A stretch of 64,000 nucleotides of DNA. It comes from Mytilus trossulus. Taxonomy: Eukaryota; Mollusca; Bivalvia; Mytilida; Mytilidae. The stretch spans positions 66,476,180 to 66,540,179 of the forward strand of contig NC_086380.1 in NCBI RefSeq assembly GCF_036588685.1, read 5' to 3'. Below, in pieces: positions 1 to 11,625 of the stretch (position 1 is the stretch's first letter; each line of letters starts with the position of its first letter). Made by a program: the position numbers and the translations under genes. The notes beneath the pieces were generated by a model that was not told the DNA's origin, ran no database searches, and worked only from the letters and a program-made list of their open reading frames with translations.

Positions 1-639
1 TGACCCATACCTTATTACCGGTTGTGATACTGTTCTCTCTTTGTTTGAAAAGGAAAAAAAAGACTACGTGGGAGACATCGATGGTATTTGAAGATGTGAC
101 TTTAACATTAAGAATGATGATTGATCAGCCTAAATCACCGGGGTTTTACTGTAAGATTGCACAAACTTATCAGATCTAATATGATTAACGAAGCAAGAAA
201 GTAAAAGGGAAAACGTATTTTAAGTGAGGCTATTCCCACGACTTGTTCTAGTCTTTTCAAGCATGTAAAACATGCAATATACTAATGCAGGTGTTTAGTG
301 AGACGAGCTTAGGATTGACTCTTATTCTACCTAGTCTTGTCATTAATCGATTGCGAAGGGACAACGAGGGTCCCTTTTTAAAAAAACTCTTTCTGAGACC
401 TCATCATTTTTTCAGAAGCTTGTACATTATGGATGTAAGAAAGGATGCCGCGGTTATTTTTAATGTGGAAAACCGGGTATCCCGTTCACTGCCTTGTGTG
501 CATGTGGTGGTGACTGTGAATAAACATGTATTCTTAGCCAAATAGTAGTAATTTTAAATATCTTTTAGTACTATAGTGTCTTTATTTTGTTTAAATCAAT
601 ATATCCAAAACTCTACATCGAAGAAATAGATTGAGGAAT
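1..639. other. Non-coding, no gene seen
   Basis: AT-rich sequence upstream of the first visible PGAM5 exon, probably intron of that gene because the catalytic N-terminal exons must lie further left. An open frame at 285-545 has no recognisable domain and I do not call it a gene. Confidence 0.5.
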
Positions 640-1300
640 CATCTTAGAAATTTACGTCATATTTTTACCGGAAGTGTCAACTTTATATCTTAACATTTAC
701 AACATGTTAGAATAAGTGGTTTTGGGGATAATTTAAAGCCAAAAATTTAATGACCAGCACAAAATAAAATCATTTTCTTTACATTTTAAAAAAGTTGAAA
801 ATTTGAATAAAAAATTGATATTTCTATGTCCGCCATTTTGGATACTACCGGAAGTAACGGGTTTTAAGACATATGTCTTATACATTGTATTTACCAGTAG
901 CACATAAGAAAGGGTGCTACACAATGTTATGATAGTAGCAAATGGTTAAAACACATTTCAATTACCCTCCTTTAAAAATAAGCTTATTTAAGTACAGTGT
1001 CCGCCATATTGCATTTTAACCGGAAGTGGGGTTTCTGATTACACCTAATCTATTTAATTTATCCTAAAGTAGTAAAACACAAAGGTCTGTATTAAATATC
1101 ATGATAGTAGCAGGATAATAGGACATTTTTACACGCTAGCCTTCGATATTGGGCTGATTTAATTATGACGTCCGCCATTTTGGATTTTACCGAAAATGAG
1201 AATTTTTTTTCAAATGCCTCCCTATCTGAAATAAAAGAGTAATAGTTGAGGAATGTCTATGCCAAATTTCATGCTTGTAACAGGATGTGCACAATTTTTC
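640..1300. repeat. Diverged tandem repeat, about 171-bp units
   Basis: The motif CCGCCATNTTG recurs at about 830, 1001 and 1172, exactly 171 bp apart, each time followed about 7-8 bp later by ACCGGAAGT or a decayed form (ACCGAAAAT in the last unit). An older unit is visible near 650-685 (CGTCATATTTTTACCGGAAGTG). Around these anchors the units share only scattered blocks such as ATGATAGTAGCA, so the array is old. Confidence 0.65.
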
Positions 1301-1691
1301 ACAAAGCCGCCGGACTATAAACATGACACTGTGTCATACACAAAAACTGAGTAATATAAATCCCCCAAAAAACAGAGGATGATCTCAGGTGCAGGTAAAG
1401 TATACAATGATTTTTTTAGCATCTTTAATAGTTATTAACATTTACTTACATGACTTATATATACTTAGAATTTTCATGTAAGAAAAAAGGTAGTCCCTTA
1501 GACATGACCAGGATGACCATTAGAAATGTCAAATCTTTAAAAACAAATCAGGTGTAATACTCTTTTCTTAAATCACCAACATCATGAACATGTAACATGT
1601 GTAGTTAGTATTAAGAGATAAAAAGATAACATATAGATCTATGAAAACATATTCATTTTGTATGAATCTTTCATCATTTTAAGGAAAAAAG

Positions 1692-4600
1692 CAAGCTGAT
1701 TTGACAGGTCAAAGGTTAAAAGAAATGGGACATGATTACTCTGTATTGGTCAGTTCCACAATGACCAGAGCCAAACAAACTGCAGACATTGTTGCTAAAA
1801 GTATACCAGACGTACCGCGAGAGGAGACAGACATACTAAGAGAAGGAGCACCAATCCCTCCTGAACCACCTATCGGAAACTGGAGACCAGAGAAAAATGT
1901 AGGGATAGATTCATTCACAGAAAATGTTGTAAACCATATAATTATACCCAACACAACGAATAACCGACAATATAAAAAAGATTTTTTTTTACCCAACAAC
2001 ATTTAGATATATAACTATATCTGATGCTTTGATAATAGTTTGATTATACTGAACTGTACGATTGTTTATAAGAATATCTTTTGTAAATATAATAATTACA
2101 GTGAAATATAAATGATTAATAACCTAAATAACTAAATGTTTGCCTACTTGAATAACCAAATGCTTTGTCTACTTGAATAACCAAATACAAGTCTTACCGG
2201 TAATGTTTTATTTAAAATCTATAAGGGGGGTCTCATTGGGGGGTTCCAATCCCGGATCCCGCTTACTGTTTTGTCAGATTCCTGTATCCCGCTTACACTC
2301 TGTACGTAAGCAACTCTCATTGTTTTGTCATTTCCCGGGTCCCGTAAGACCTCATTTCCCATTTTCAAGACACAATAATTTGACTTTCACGTTTCACGCT
2401 TACGAAAAATCGGCAATCCCGCGTCACCGTTAGACCCCAATGAGACCCACTATCAGAATACAAGGCGAGTTACAATGGATATATCTACATATATATATAA
2501 GTACATGTAATACCTCATTAACAACCACATACATTACATTTTAGGGAATTAGTTATTCTCATTCATGCATATGTTATTTGATTTCAAAATTTGCAAAAAA
2601 AGAAATCACACAAATATTAATATTGTAGATTATGTCAAACTTAGATCCTCGTTTATTGGAACACAAAAAACAAAGTTAGGTAAACATTAATAAAAATCAC
2701 CTGAAAATAAACTGAAATAGACTAATTATGAATATTTCCATCTTTAACTATATGGACATTTATATTTTTACATGTATATTTCATTACATTTCAGCAGTTT
2801 TATCAAGATGGAGCTAGAATTGAAGCAGCATTTAGAAGATATGTACATAGAGCAGATCCAGAACAAACAAAGGACAGCTATGAAGTTGTTGTATGTCATG
2901 CCAATGTTATAAGATACTTTGTTTGTAGGTAAGTGTCATTTGAATAAATTAATTTAACCATGACCTTCATTTCAGTAAAAAATGTGACAGAATAACATTG
3001 TTGTGGGGTTCTTATGATCAAATTTATAAGGGCCTATTGAATCTAGTCAGCAATGCCATATAGGAATCATTCTCTCAGTCTGTTTCCCTCGTCAACATTT
3101 TTATGTTCCCTCGTCAACATTTTTATGTTGTATGATAGTACATGTACAGGATTCCTAAAACTATGTTAACAACTTTTTTGCAGTGTTTATATCTTTTTAG
3201 ATATGTGAACATTTGGGAAAATTGAAAGATCTTTTTGTGCTAGGATTACCAAGATTTTTGTGGTAGAATTTCAAGCCAATTGAGATAAGGTATAAAATGC
3301 TATGCCAAATTATTATTGAACATGCGAAACAACAGCTATATGTATAATTATCATGATTATTGAGGAATGTGGATTGTACATGTTCATGATGTATAACTCA
3401 GCAGATGTGGACTTATATTATGATAATACAAATGTATTGCTTAGGGTTTCATTTTTTTAATCATAAACTAATAACTAATTCACAATCAATATTTGAGGTT
3501 TTATATCATAATTCATGCAAGTAAAGAAAACTTCAAATATAGATATTAATTTAAGCGTACAAAACAAAATAATAAGAGCTTTTCAAAATACCATATCGTA
3601 CCACATTTTGCGAGCCTTACCTTTCAGTAGCTTTCAAGGATCCTGGTCTGCTGGAGCTGAAAAATTAATAGATTTTATTGTATTTGAATATGAGGATAAA
3701 CAAGAATGTGTCCTCATTACACGAATGCCTTACTCGCACTATCATTTTCCATGTTCAGTGGACCGTGAAATTAGGGTAAAAACTCTAATTTGGCATTAAA
3801 ATTAGAAAGATCATATCATAGGGCAAATGTGTACTAAGTTTGTAGTCGATTGGACTTCAACTTCATCAAAAACTACCTTGAACAAATACTTTAACCTGAA
3901 GCAGGACAGACGGACAGACGGACGAACAGACGCACAGACCAGAAAACATAATGCCCCTCTACTATCGTAGGTGGGGCATAAAAAGGAACAAACACAATGC
4001 ATTGAATGTACTTATTGAATATGAGAATGGATTAGAAAAGGAATAAAAACATTGCAATGAAGGATATATTGAATAGGAGAATAGAAAAGGAGCACATGCA
4101 TTGTGTTAGATGTAATTTAATGTAGTATATGCATATGAGGAGAATAGAAAAGGAACACACACATTGTGTTAGATGTAATTTAATGTAGTATATGCATATG
4201 AGGAGAATAGAAAAGGAACACACACATTGTGTTAGATGTAATTTAATGTAGTATATGCATATGAGGAGAATAGAAAAGGAACACACACATTGTGTTAGAT
4301 GTAATTTAATGTAGTATATGCATATGAGAAGAAGGAAGGAAGTATTTGCATTATTTGATAGCTCATAAAGTGGATACTCTTTTTAACTGGTCCGGGTCTA
4401 ATATTGATTGTTTCCAGGATATTCTGATATATATTCTCATCATAAACTGCCTGTTTGTTAGTTGGATTGGTAGGCGTTTTAGTACATTCTATGCCAAAAG
4501 TTTGGAAAGTCAAATGTGAAATCATGTACATGTAAATTATTAACAGCCTAACCAGAGAAGTGAAAAAGGCCACAGAGAAGGATCAGTATTTAGTTAACTT

Positions 4601-5507
4601 ATCTTAAGTTTGAGATTCAGATTTGTCTGCAGTTTACATTGTTTTTTTACCTGATATAGTGAATTTGTTTTTTTTCTCAACGTTGTCTTTTCTATGGATT
4701 TACAAATTTATTTATTTTTCTTTGCTTGTGCCCAAGGTGCTGTACCACAATTATACTATCATGACTATCTACTTGAATATAAAATTACGATCAAAGATAG
4801 ATGAAGTTGCTTTGTTCCTTTTGTTTGTGTTTGTTTGTTTTTTCAGGGCCATTCAACTTCCTCCAGGTGGTGTGTTGATAAAAATTTTGAGTATAATATT
4901 CGTACTTCCACTTGGCATTGGGGCCTCAGTGGCCCAGTGATCTAATTAATTACTACTATATCACTAGCAAGTCAACATTGAGGTTGTGAGTTCGAACCCT
5001 GCTCCTGCAGGTGCACTCAACTCGGTCTTAATTGACTAGGATTGTCAGTTTTCCTATGGTAGATCAGTGGTTTTCTGCGGGCACTCTGGCTGCCTCCACC
5101 AATAAAAACTGGCCACCACAAAATAGCCAAAATGCCGTGCTTTAAAAGTAGTGTTAAAACACAAAAAATCAAATCAATTATGTCAATCATGTGTTGTCAA
5201 TCGACTTGGCATACAACAAATCAGAATACTGGACTTGGTGTTTTGAGCTCTAAATTTATGCTGCAAATACTCAGTACAATTTCATTTTGAATAGCCAAGA
5301 ACCATGGCTAACAGCCTCAACCATGGCAGTAATTTTCTATTTGTTTGTTATTACAGAGCCTTGCAACTCCCTCCAGAAGCTTGGCTAAGATTAAGCCTGA
5401 ATCATGGCAGTATAACTTGGATTACTGTTAGACCAACTGGCCGAGTTGGACTTCGGACCTTAGGGGAAAGTGGATTTATGCCTGCTGATGTCACATCCGT
5501 TGTGTGA
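1692..5507 (+). CDS. PGAM5: PGAM5-like mitochondrial Ser/Thr phosphatase, 3' part (three exons)
   Basis: Exons 1692-1898 (69 codons, phase 0), 2795-2928 (44 codons plus 2 nt) and 5357-5507 (to TGA) join in frame across GT-AG introns. The product reads from [12 protein letters not shown] through [56 protein letters not shown] and [19 protein letters not shown] to [11 protein letters not shown]. This follows animal PGAM5 over its whole C-terminal half. PGAM5 is a histidine-phosphatase-fold protein that acts as a Ser/Thr/His phosphatase on mitochondrial membranes. The second catalytic His is in VCHANV (exon 2) and a phosphate-pocket Arg in MTRA. The first catalytic RHG-type motif, mitochondrial targeting segment and N-terminus lie left of the window, so the gene is partial here. 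The first acceptor (GAAAAAAG before CAAGCTGAT) has a poor pyrimidine tract; the frame supports it. AATAAA signals lie at 5579 and 5656. A second version of the last exon is at 14781. Confidence 0.88.
2228..2448. mobile_element. Short TIR element (MITE-like) in PGAM5 intron
   Basis: The ends are perfect 14-bp inverted repeats, GGGTCTCATTGGGG at 2228-2241 and CCCCAATGAGACCC at 2435-2448. The 221-bp body is richer in GC than its surroundings and has repeated 'atcccgcttac' type phrases. No coding capacity and no clear target-site duplication were seen. Confidence 0.65.
3690..3980. repeat. Dispersed mollusc-type repeat with GACGGACA microsatellite
   Basis: Contains GATTGGACTTCAACTTCATC, a short run of GACGGACA-type units at about 3907-3936, and ends with CTACTATCGTAGGTGGGGCA. 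I recognise this as a common dispersed repeat type in bivalve sequence. It lies in the PGAM5 intron. Confidence 0.55.
3980..4335. repeat. 63-bp tandem minisatellite in PGAM5 intron
   Basis: ATTGTGTTAGATGTAATTTA starts at 4100, 4163, 4226 and 4289, a strict 63-bp period. The units are almost identical and degenerate copies of the AATAGAAAAGGA part extend left to about 3980. The period is a multiple of three, which keeps frames open and creates a repetitive minus-strand ORF that is not a gene. Confidence 0.9.
4847..4882 (+). pseudogene. Decayed remnant of the PGAM5 last exon
   Basis: After a good pyrimidine tract and TTTTTTCAG acceptor the sequence reads (R)[10 protein letters not shown], which matches the start of the true last exon (R)[10 protein letters not shown] at 5357. 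Similarity ends after about 10 codons. It looks like a third, dead copy of the terminal exon about 0.5 kb before the intact one. The short match makes this moderate only. Confidence 0.5.
4915..5165 (+). mobile_element. tRNA-derived SINE with V-SINE/Deu-like core
   Basis: A degenerate box A (GTGGCCCAGTGATCTAA) is followed about 60 bp later by a box B match (GAGTTCGAACCC). Downstream comes TTTTCTGCGGGCACTCTGGC and CCTCCACCAATAAAAACTGG, which resembles the conserved core of V-SINE/Deu-type SINEs known from molluscs (for example the RUDI family). The assignment to a named family is from memory. It sits in the PGAM5 intron in sense orientation. Confidence 0.65.
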
Positions 5508-5781
5508 TGATAACTAAAGAATAGTGAGTGCAAAATTCAGTTGACAAAGAAGACATCAGTGTAAAGTACTTTGTGAAAAATAAATCTCAATTTGTCTGAT
5601 CAGAATAATTTATATTTATTACTATATTGTGAAATAACCTTTTTGTAGTAAAATCAATAAAAGCAACTATTAAAGGTAGATAGTTTAATCAATCAATCCT
5701 TCATCTGTTTATTTTGTTTATAGTCAATTGAATATAGAGTAGAAACACTTTTAATTCTGACAAGCAGGTCAAGTGATAAAA

Positions 5782-5905
5782 TTGAGAATGGAAATAGGAA
5801 ATGTGTCAAAGAGACATAACAACCCAACAGAAGAGCAGAAAACAACACAAAGACATAAATAGGTCTTCAACACAGCGTGAAAATCCATCACCCAAAGACA
5901 GAAAA
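5782..5905 (-). repeat. Family A dispersed element, inverted
   Basis: Begins TTGAGAATGGAAATAGGAAA and continues GTGTCAAAGAGACATAACAA, the reverse complement of the family A tail found at about 37580, 37895, 45610 and 58705. The 3' part (CTTCAACACAGCGTGAAAAT) matches the upstream part of those copies. Confidence 0.6.
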
Positions 5906-6256
5906 ATTTAATGAGATAGAATTGCTAATGTGATATTTCTGTAATTTTAATTTGCTGTTCATGAAGTTTTTATTTTTTTGAAACAGTGCTCCTGGTATAG
6001 TTTGCTTTCGTCTGATTGGTACAACTCTTTGGATTTTATGGTTTCTCAGTGCTCTTCAGCTTTGTTATTGAAATCCCACTTTTTGGATTTGTGTGCAACT
6101 GATGAGTTTAATGTAGACATATATGATATGAATAGTAAAACCTTATTCTAATCAAAAGTTTAACAAATATGATTGGTTTTTGACAGGCTTTAAATAACTT
6201 TGTAATGCAGCAATTGTCTTTTTTTGCTGATGTGGTTATCAACTCAAATACATTAA

Positions 6257-8640
6257 TGTATATATATATATATATATATACAACTCGTCTAAACATCAAC
6301 CTAACAATGTTAGATCTGTAAATTTGCTTTCGCAAATTTTTTGGTTCTTCCCTCGCCGGGATTCGAACCCATGCTACTGTGATATCGTGACACCAAATCG
6401 CCTGCACTGCAGCCGTCCCGCTAGACCACACGACCACCTGGGCTCTCAAAAAAAGAGCTTTCGGTGGCCGTATGTTACCTTTCCACGTCAGTTTTAATCT
6501 AGCGGCGTACTACAGCACATGATATATAAGGCATGAAGATGTTATTGTTACAGATCAGCTAAATTATCTATAGTAAAGGATCCTACAAATTAATGTAAGA
6601 TACAGTCACAGAAAATAATTATATTCATAAGTACGTCTGAGTCAGTGACAACCCTACAACAGATGTATCCATCGGATCGCCATCAATGATGGTGATACAT
6701 GGCTGTGTACATAATGTATATACAACTCGTCTAAACATCAACCTAACAATGTTAGATCTGTAAATTTGCTTTCGCAAATTTTTTGGTTCTTCCCTCGCCG
6801 GGATTCGAACCCATGCTACTGTGATATCGTGACACCAAATCGCCTGCACTGCAGCCGTCTCGCTAGACCACACGACCACCTGGGCTCTCAAAAAAAGAGC
6901 TTTCGGTGGCCGTATGTTACCTTTCCACGTCAGTTTTAATCTAGCGGCGTACTACAGCACATGATATATAAGGCATGAAGATGTTATTGTTACAGATCAG
7001 CTAAATTATCTATAGTAAAGGATCCTACAAATTAATGTAAGATACAGTCACAGAAAATAATTATATTCATAAGTACGTCTGAGTCAGTGACAACCCTACA
7101 ACAGATGTATCCATCGGATCGCCATCAATGATGGTGATACATGGCTGTGTACATAATGTATATACAACTCGTCTAAACATCAACCTAACAATGTTAGATC
7201 TGTAAATTTGCTTTCGCAAATTTTTTGGTTCTTCCCTCGCCGGGATTCGAACCCATGCTACTGTGATATCGTGACACCAAATCGCCTGCACTGCAGCCGT
7301 CCCGCTAGACCACACGACCACCTGGGCTCTCAAAAAAAGAGCTTTCGGTGGCCGTATGTTACCTTTCCACGTCAGTTTTAATCTAGCGGCGTACTACAGC
7401 ACATGATATATAAGGCATGAAGATGTTATTGTTACAGATCAGCTAAATTATCTATAGTAAAGGATCCTACAAATTAATGTAAGATACAGTCACAGAAAAT
7501 AATTATATTCATAAGTACGTCTGAGTCAGTGACAACCCTACAACAGATGTATCCATCGGATCGCCATCAATGATGGTGATACATGGCTGTGTACATAATG
7601 TATATACAACTCGTCTAAACATCAACCTAACAATGTTAGATCTGTAAATTTGCTTTCGCAAATTTTTTGGTTCTTCCCTCGCCGGGATTCGAACCCATGC
7701 TACTGTGATATCGTGACACCAAATCGCCTGCACTGCAGCCGTCCCGCTAGACCACACGACCACCTGGGCTCTCAAAAAAAGAGCTTTCGGTGGCCGTATG
7801 TTACCTTTCCACGTCAGTTTTAATCTAGCGGCGTACTACAGCACATGATATATAAGGCATGAAGATGTTATTGTTACAGATCAGCTAAATTATCTATAGT
7901 AAAGGATCCTACAAATTAATGTAAGATACAGTCACAGAAAATAATTATATTCATAAGTACGTCTGAGTCAGTGACAACCCTACAACAGATGTATCCATCG
8001 GATCGCCATCAATGATGGTGATACATGGCTGTGTACATAATGTATATACAACTCGTCTAAACATCAACCTAACAATGTTAGATCTGTAAATTTGCTTTCG
8101 CAAATTTTTTGGTTCTTCCCTCGCCGGGATTCGAACCCATGTTACTGTGATATCGTGACACCAAATCGCCTGCACTGCAGCCGTCCCGCTAGACCACACG
8201 ACCACCTGGGCTTTAATTTGTAGGATCCTTTACTATAGATAATTTAGCTGATCTGTAACAATAACATCTTCATGCCTTATATATCATGTGCTGTAGTACG
8301 CCGCTAGATTAAAACTGACGTGGAAAGGTAACATACGGCCACCGAAAGCTCTTTTTTTGAGAGCCCAGGTGGTCGTGTGGTCTAGCGGGACGGCTGCAGT
8401 GCAGGCGATTTGGTGTCACGATATCACAGTAGCATGGGTTCGAATCCCGGCGAGGGAAGAACCAAAAAATTTGCGAAAGCAAATTTACAGATCTAACATT
8501 GTTAGGTTGATGTTTAGACGAGTTGTATATACATTATGTACACAGCCATGTATCACCATCATTGATGGCGATCCGATGGATACATCTGTTGTAGGGTTGT
8601 CACTGACTCAGACGTACTTATATATATATATATATATATC
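6257..8640. repeat. 442-bp tandem satellite array carrying a tRNA-derived SINE
   Basis: CCCTCGCCGGGATTCGAACC recurs with its GGG ending at 6360, 6802, 7244, 7686 and 8128, an exact 442-bp period. On the minus strand each unit contains a box A-like GTGGTCTAGCGGG and box B GGTTCGAATCCC, i.e. a tRNA-derived SINE head. The rest of the unit includes GTTACCTTTCCACGTCAG and GATCGCCATCAATGATGG. Units are nearly identical (single changes such as CCGTCTCGCT in unit 2 and CATGTTACTG in unit 5). The last unit is inverted. Both outer ends are (TA)n runs, at about 6257-6280 and 8619-8638. ORFs of 84-113 codons across the units are by-products of the repeat. Confidence 0.92.
7955..8619. repeat. Long inverted repeat at the right end of the satellite array
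   Basis: The fifth unit (7955-8212) and the inverted sixth unit (8362-8619) are reverse complements over about 258 bp, separated by about 149 bp. The flip occurs at about 8212/8213, where AGACCACACGACCACCTGGG runs into AATTTGTAGGATCC, itself the reverse complement of GGATCCTACAAATT from the normal unit. Confidence 0.88.
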
Positions 8641-9390
8641 AGTCTAAAGATTTGCACAACGGTACTGATATAAGGTGTTATAAAACGAAAATGTTGTTAT
8701 AAAATCGTGTTGACAAATATTTCGGCTCAACAAATGGCAATTAATAGTTTTACTAAAATGACATAACTAAAATTCATGTATAAACTTTTTTCATAATAAT
8801 CTACAAAGACCAAACTTGTTATCAGATGAACTTGCGCATAAATATTAGTAGTATCTTGATATCGGTTGAGGCAATCTATATTATCAGATCATACAACATA
8901 AAAAGTATTGAGGGACAGAGAGACAGTCAGAATGATTACTATAGGGCATTTGCACCCTTATAATTTGGATAACAAAATGCATGCAAAGAAAATTTGGCTT
9001 GAATTGATTTTTAGTTAAATTTAAACATATTTTATTAACCTAATGTAAAATGGATTGGACACAAGTACTGTAAATACACTATTAGTATCATTTAACATGA
9101 TGGAATTGATGTATAATAAGTAGTATTTATGTTACTGAATATTATGTTACAGTATTGCAAAATGCACTACATTTGCTACCTCATTTATACTGCACAGATA
9201 ACATTTAAATACAGAAAAGTCATATATAAAAACACATAAAAAGAATCAATCATTCATTTTCACATATGACAAAAAAATCAAGGCAATGATTCATCATAAA
9301 AAAATAATTTAAAAAGTAACAATTACGAGGCAAAATTCACACACTTTTGTTTTGGAAAAAAGTATTAACACTAATTACTGAATTCCTAAG
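8641..9390. other. Non-coding, no feature seen
   Basis: AT-rich stretch between the satellite array and the next element. No exon, TIR or tandem unit was recognised. Confidence 0.5.
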
Positions 9391-9631
9391 GGACGACATC
9401 AAAAGATCGATGTAGGATGAAAAAACTTAAATCAAATAGTTTGGGGGGGGGGGGAGGGGGGGGGTCAACATTGCTGCAGGTTTTGTTAATCCAAAATCGA
9501 TTTTACATATATCCCTATTGGTCAATCAATTTTTCCCAAATTTTGTTAAGAGGGGGGGGGGGGGGGGGGGGTCAGTGAAAAAACTATGTGAATTAAGTTT
9601 TTTATCCTTCATTGAACTTTTAATGTCGTCC
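9391..9631. mobile_element. MITE-like TIR element with long G tracts
   Basis: GGACGACATCAAAAGATC with GATGAAAAAACTTA at the left is mirrored by AAGTTTTTTATCCTTCATTG and AATGTCGTCC at the right, giving imperfect TIRs of about 40 bp. Inside are two pure G tracts on the + strand: 12 G, A, 9 G at 9443-9464 and 20 G at 9552-9571. Confidence 0.7.
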
Positions 9632-9834
9632 ATAAATCATGAAGAAATCAAATGCTGTCAACTACTAGAAGAAAGAATGTGAAACCATTTGATATTCCTG
9701 TCTTGATACAGACATTTTCCAAAGAAACTGATGAATTAAACATGATTATATTGCTAGCTTAACCTCTTACTTATACGACAATTGTTTATGGTTCCTTTAT
9801 AATGACAAGATTGATTGAATTACCAAAATAGACA

Positions 9835-9985
9835 TTGGGGCCCTTTATAGCTTGTTGTTCGGTGTGAGCCAAGGCTCCGTGTTGAAGGCCGTACTTTTAC
9901 CTATAATGGTTTACTTTTTAAATTGTTATTTGGATGGAGAGTTGTCTCATTGGCACTCACACAACATCTTCCTATATCTATATAA
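9835..9985 (-). repeat. Family B dispersed element, inverted
   Basis: Contains CCCCTTTATAGCTTGTTGTT, CCGTGTTGAAGGCCGTACTT and GTTGTCTCATTGGCACTCAC, the reverse complement of the copy at 41036-41260. Confidence 0.7.
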
Positions 9986-10639
9986 TTTGTTAATATGACA
10001 ATTGGGATCCAGCAGCACAAACTGCAAACATACTTTACAGAAATACAACACAACTGATTAAAAAATTTGAACAAGCATTCATATAGATTTATAGTAATTT
10101 AAGAAAGCCTAATGGTATTTATAACAGCTCATTATTGTTGAGCCTGTGACTTCTGTTGCAGAATACTCGACATAGGGATAGTGATCCTGCGGCGGGGGCA
10201 GCTTTACCTAACTTCTTAAAAGATTTATATTATATAAGATGGAAGACCTGGATGCTTCTTACTTTATATATGGATGCCTCATGTTACGAAGTTTCCGTCA
10301 GTCACATATCCAATGTCCTTGACCTCATTTTCATGGTTCAGTGACTACTTGAAAAACAGTTAACACTTTTAGCTCACCTTTCACTACGGTACCATTTTGT
10401 GATATTTGTTTTATGGTAACAAGTTACTTTAACTGCTTTGTTTTAAACGTTCAGTTACCACAATGACTGTAAAAATGTCCCATTAATTCTCCGTTTTGAC
10501 TCCAATCTGACAGTGGGTGGTTGAACTTCATTGAACCTTCTGAAATCATACTACAAACCAGTACTAGTACCATAAATGATGTTTTTAATTAATGTGTTCT
10601 ATCATAAATGTCTAGTATCTGGCAATCCATGTTCAATCA
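9986..10639. other. Non-coding, no feature seen
   Basis: No exon or repeat could be supported. A 62-codon open frame at 10156-10344 has no recognisable content. Confidence 0.4.
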
Positions 10640-11625
10640 TTAGGTCTTTTAACCTTTCGGTTGAAAGACCTATAGGTTTTGTTCTGATTATTAGGTCTTT
10701 CCACCTTTCCGTGTGGAAAGACCTATTGTATTTGTTCTGATTATTTTTTTCATTTTTTTTTTTCTTCCGCCTATTTTTTTTTCTTGTGTAGTATTGATGT
10801 TTCAAAAGAAGTCGCTTAGATATTTGGAATATGATATCTTATAGTTTTTACGCTTTAAAAATGTACAACGACGTAACAAAATACTTTACGTTGTAAGAGT
10901 TAACTCCCCAAACACTGTTTTTCTTGTGGCCACTACTCTTTCGCAACCGTAAAAGATTACGACAAATTTATTTTACCAAATTGCTCGTTACATCATAAAG
11001 ATTAGGATATTCATTTGGACCGAAGCTTTACGGAGACTCCATATGAGAGTTATTCCCCCTTTTTCATTGATTCAAGCGATATGCATTTCTTACTAGTAAA
11101 CCATAATTGATAGAGACCTAGGGTCTTCAGATTTGAGGTCCTTGGTCCAAAAATATGAAAATGAGGTCAAGGTCAAAGGTCAAGGTCATATTTTATATTT
11201 TAATTTTGGCTTATTTTCACTTATTTTCAAATACCTTATGACATATCGACAAATAATTGTTCATAAATTGTTAATTGCGACATGTCCTTACTTGTATATT
11301 TTGGTTGAAAGGGTGCGTAGACAGTAAATGGGAGTTTTTGCCCATCTTACATTTAGAATAACGTGTAAAGTGATAATACTCATTAACAGAACATATTAAA
11401 GACCTTGGGTCTTTTGATTTAAGGTCCTTGGTTTGTGACCTTGAAATTGAGGTCAAGGTCATAGGTTTATAGGACGTTCTAGATTTTGACCTTTGCTTTA
11501 AATTCATATTAATACATCATAAAGCCGTAGGAACTAACATTTTAAACTGATTTTTCATATTTCAAAATCAAAATACAGCTTTAATAGTGGAAAGACATGC
11601 AATTGTTCTCTGAACAATTGGTTTT
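10640..11625 (+). mobile_element. Family C element, about 1 kb, with terminal hairpins
   Basis: The left end has nested inverted repeats: TTAGGTCTTTTAACC / GGTTGAAAGACCTA and AGGTCTTTCCACC / GTGTGGAAAGACCT. The right end has GTGGAAAGACATGC followed by the palindrome AATTGTTC-tct-GAACAATT. Interior landmarks are CCCCAAACACTGTTTTTCTT, GGAGACTCCATATGAGAGTT and AGGTCAAGGTCAAAGGTCAA. Further copies are at 13620-14485 and, inverted, 28605-29535, with a fragment at about 54795-54985. No transposase is encoded. Confidence 0.75.

Noticed and set aside
285-545. 86-codon ORF near the left edge
   Set aside because: No recognisable domain, no splice context and surrounded by non-coding repeats.
3515-3799. 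94-codon ORF in the PGAM5 intron
   Set aside because: Its second half is the dispersed repeat at 3690-3980 and the first half has no homology I recognise.
4032-4286. Minus-strand ORF with a repeated 21-residue peptide
   Set aside because: The 63-bp minisatellite has a period divisible by three, so the frame stays open by chance.
6340-8460. tRNA genes suggested by box A and box B
   Set aside because: The sequence between the boxes does not fold into a proper anticodon arm and acceptor stem and is repeated in every satellite unit; it is a tRNA-derived SINE head.
6108-8647. Series of 84-113 codon ORFs with nearly identical peptides
   Set aside because: They are translations of the SINE-bearing 442-bp satellite and copy its period; no domain or start context supports a protein.
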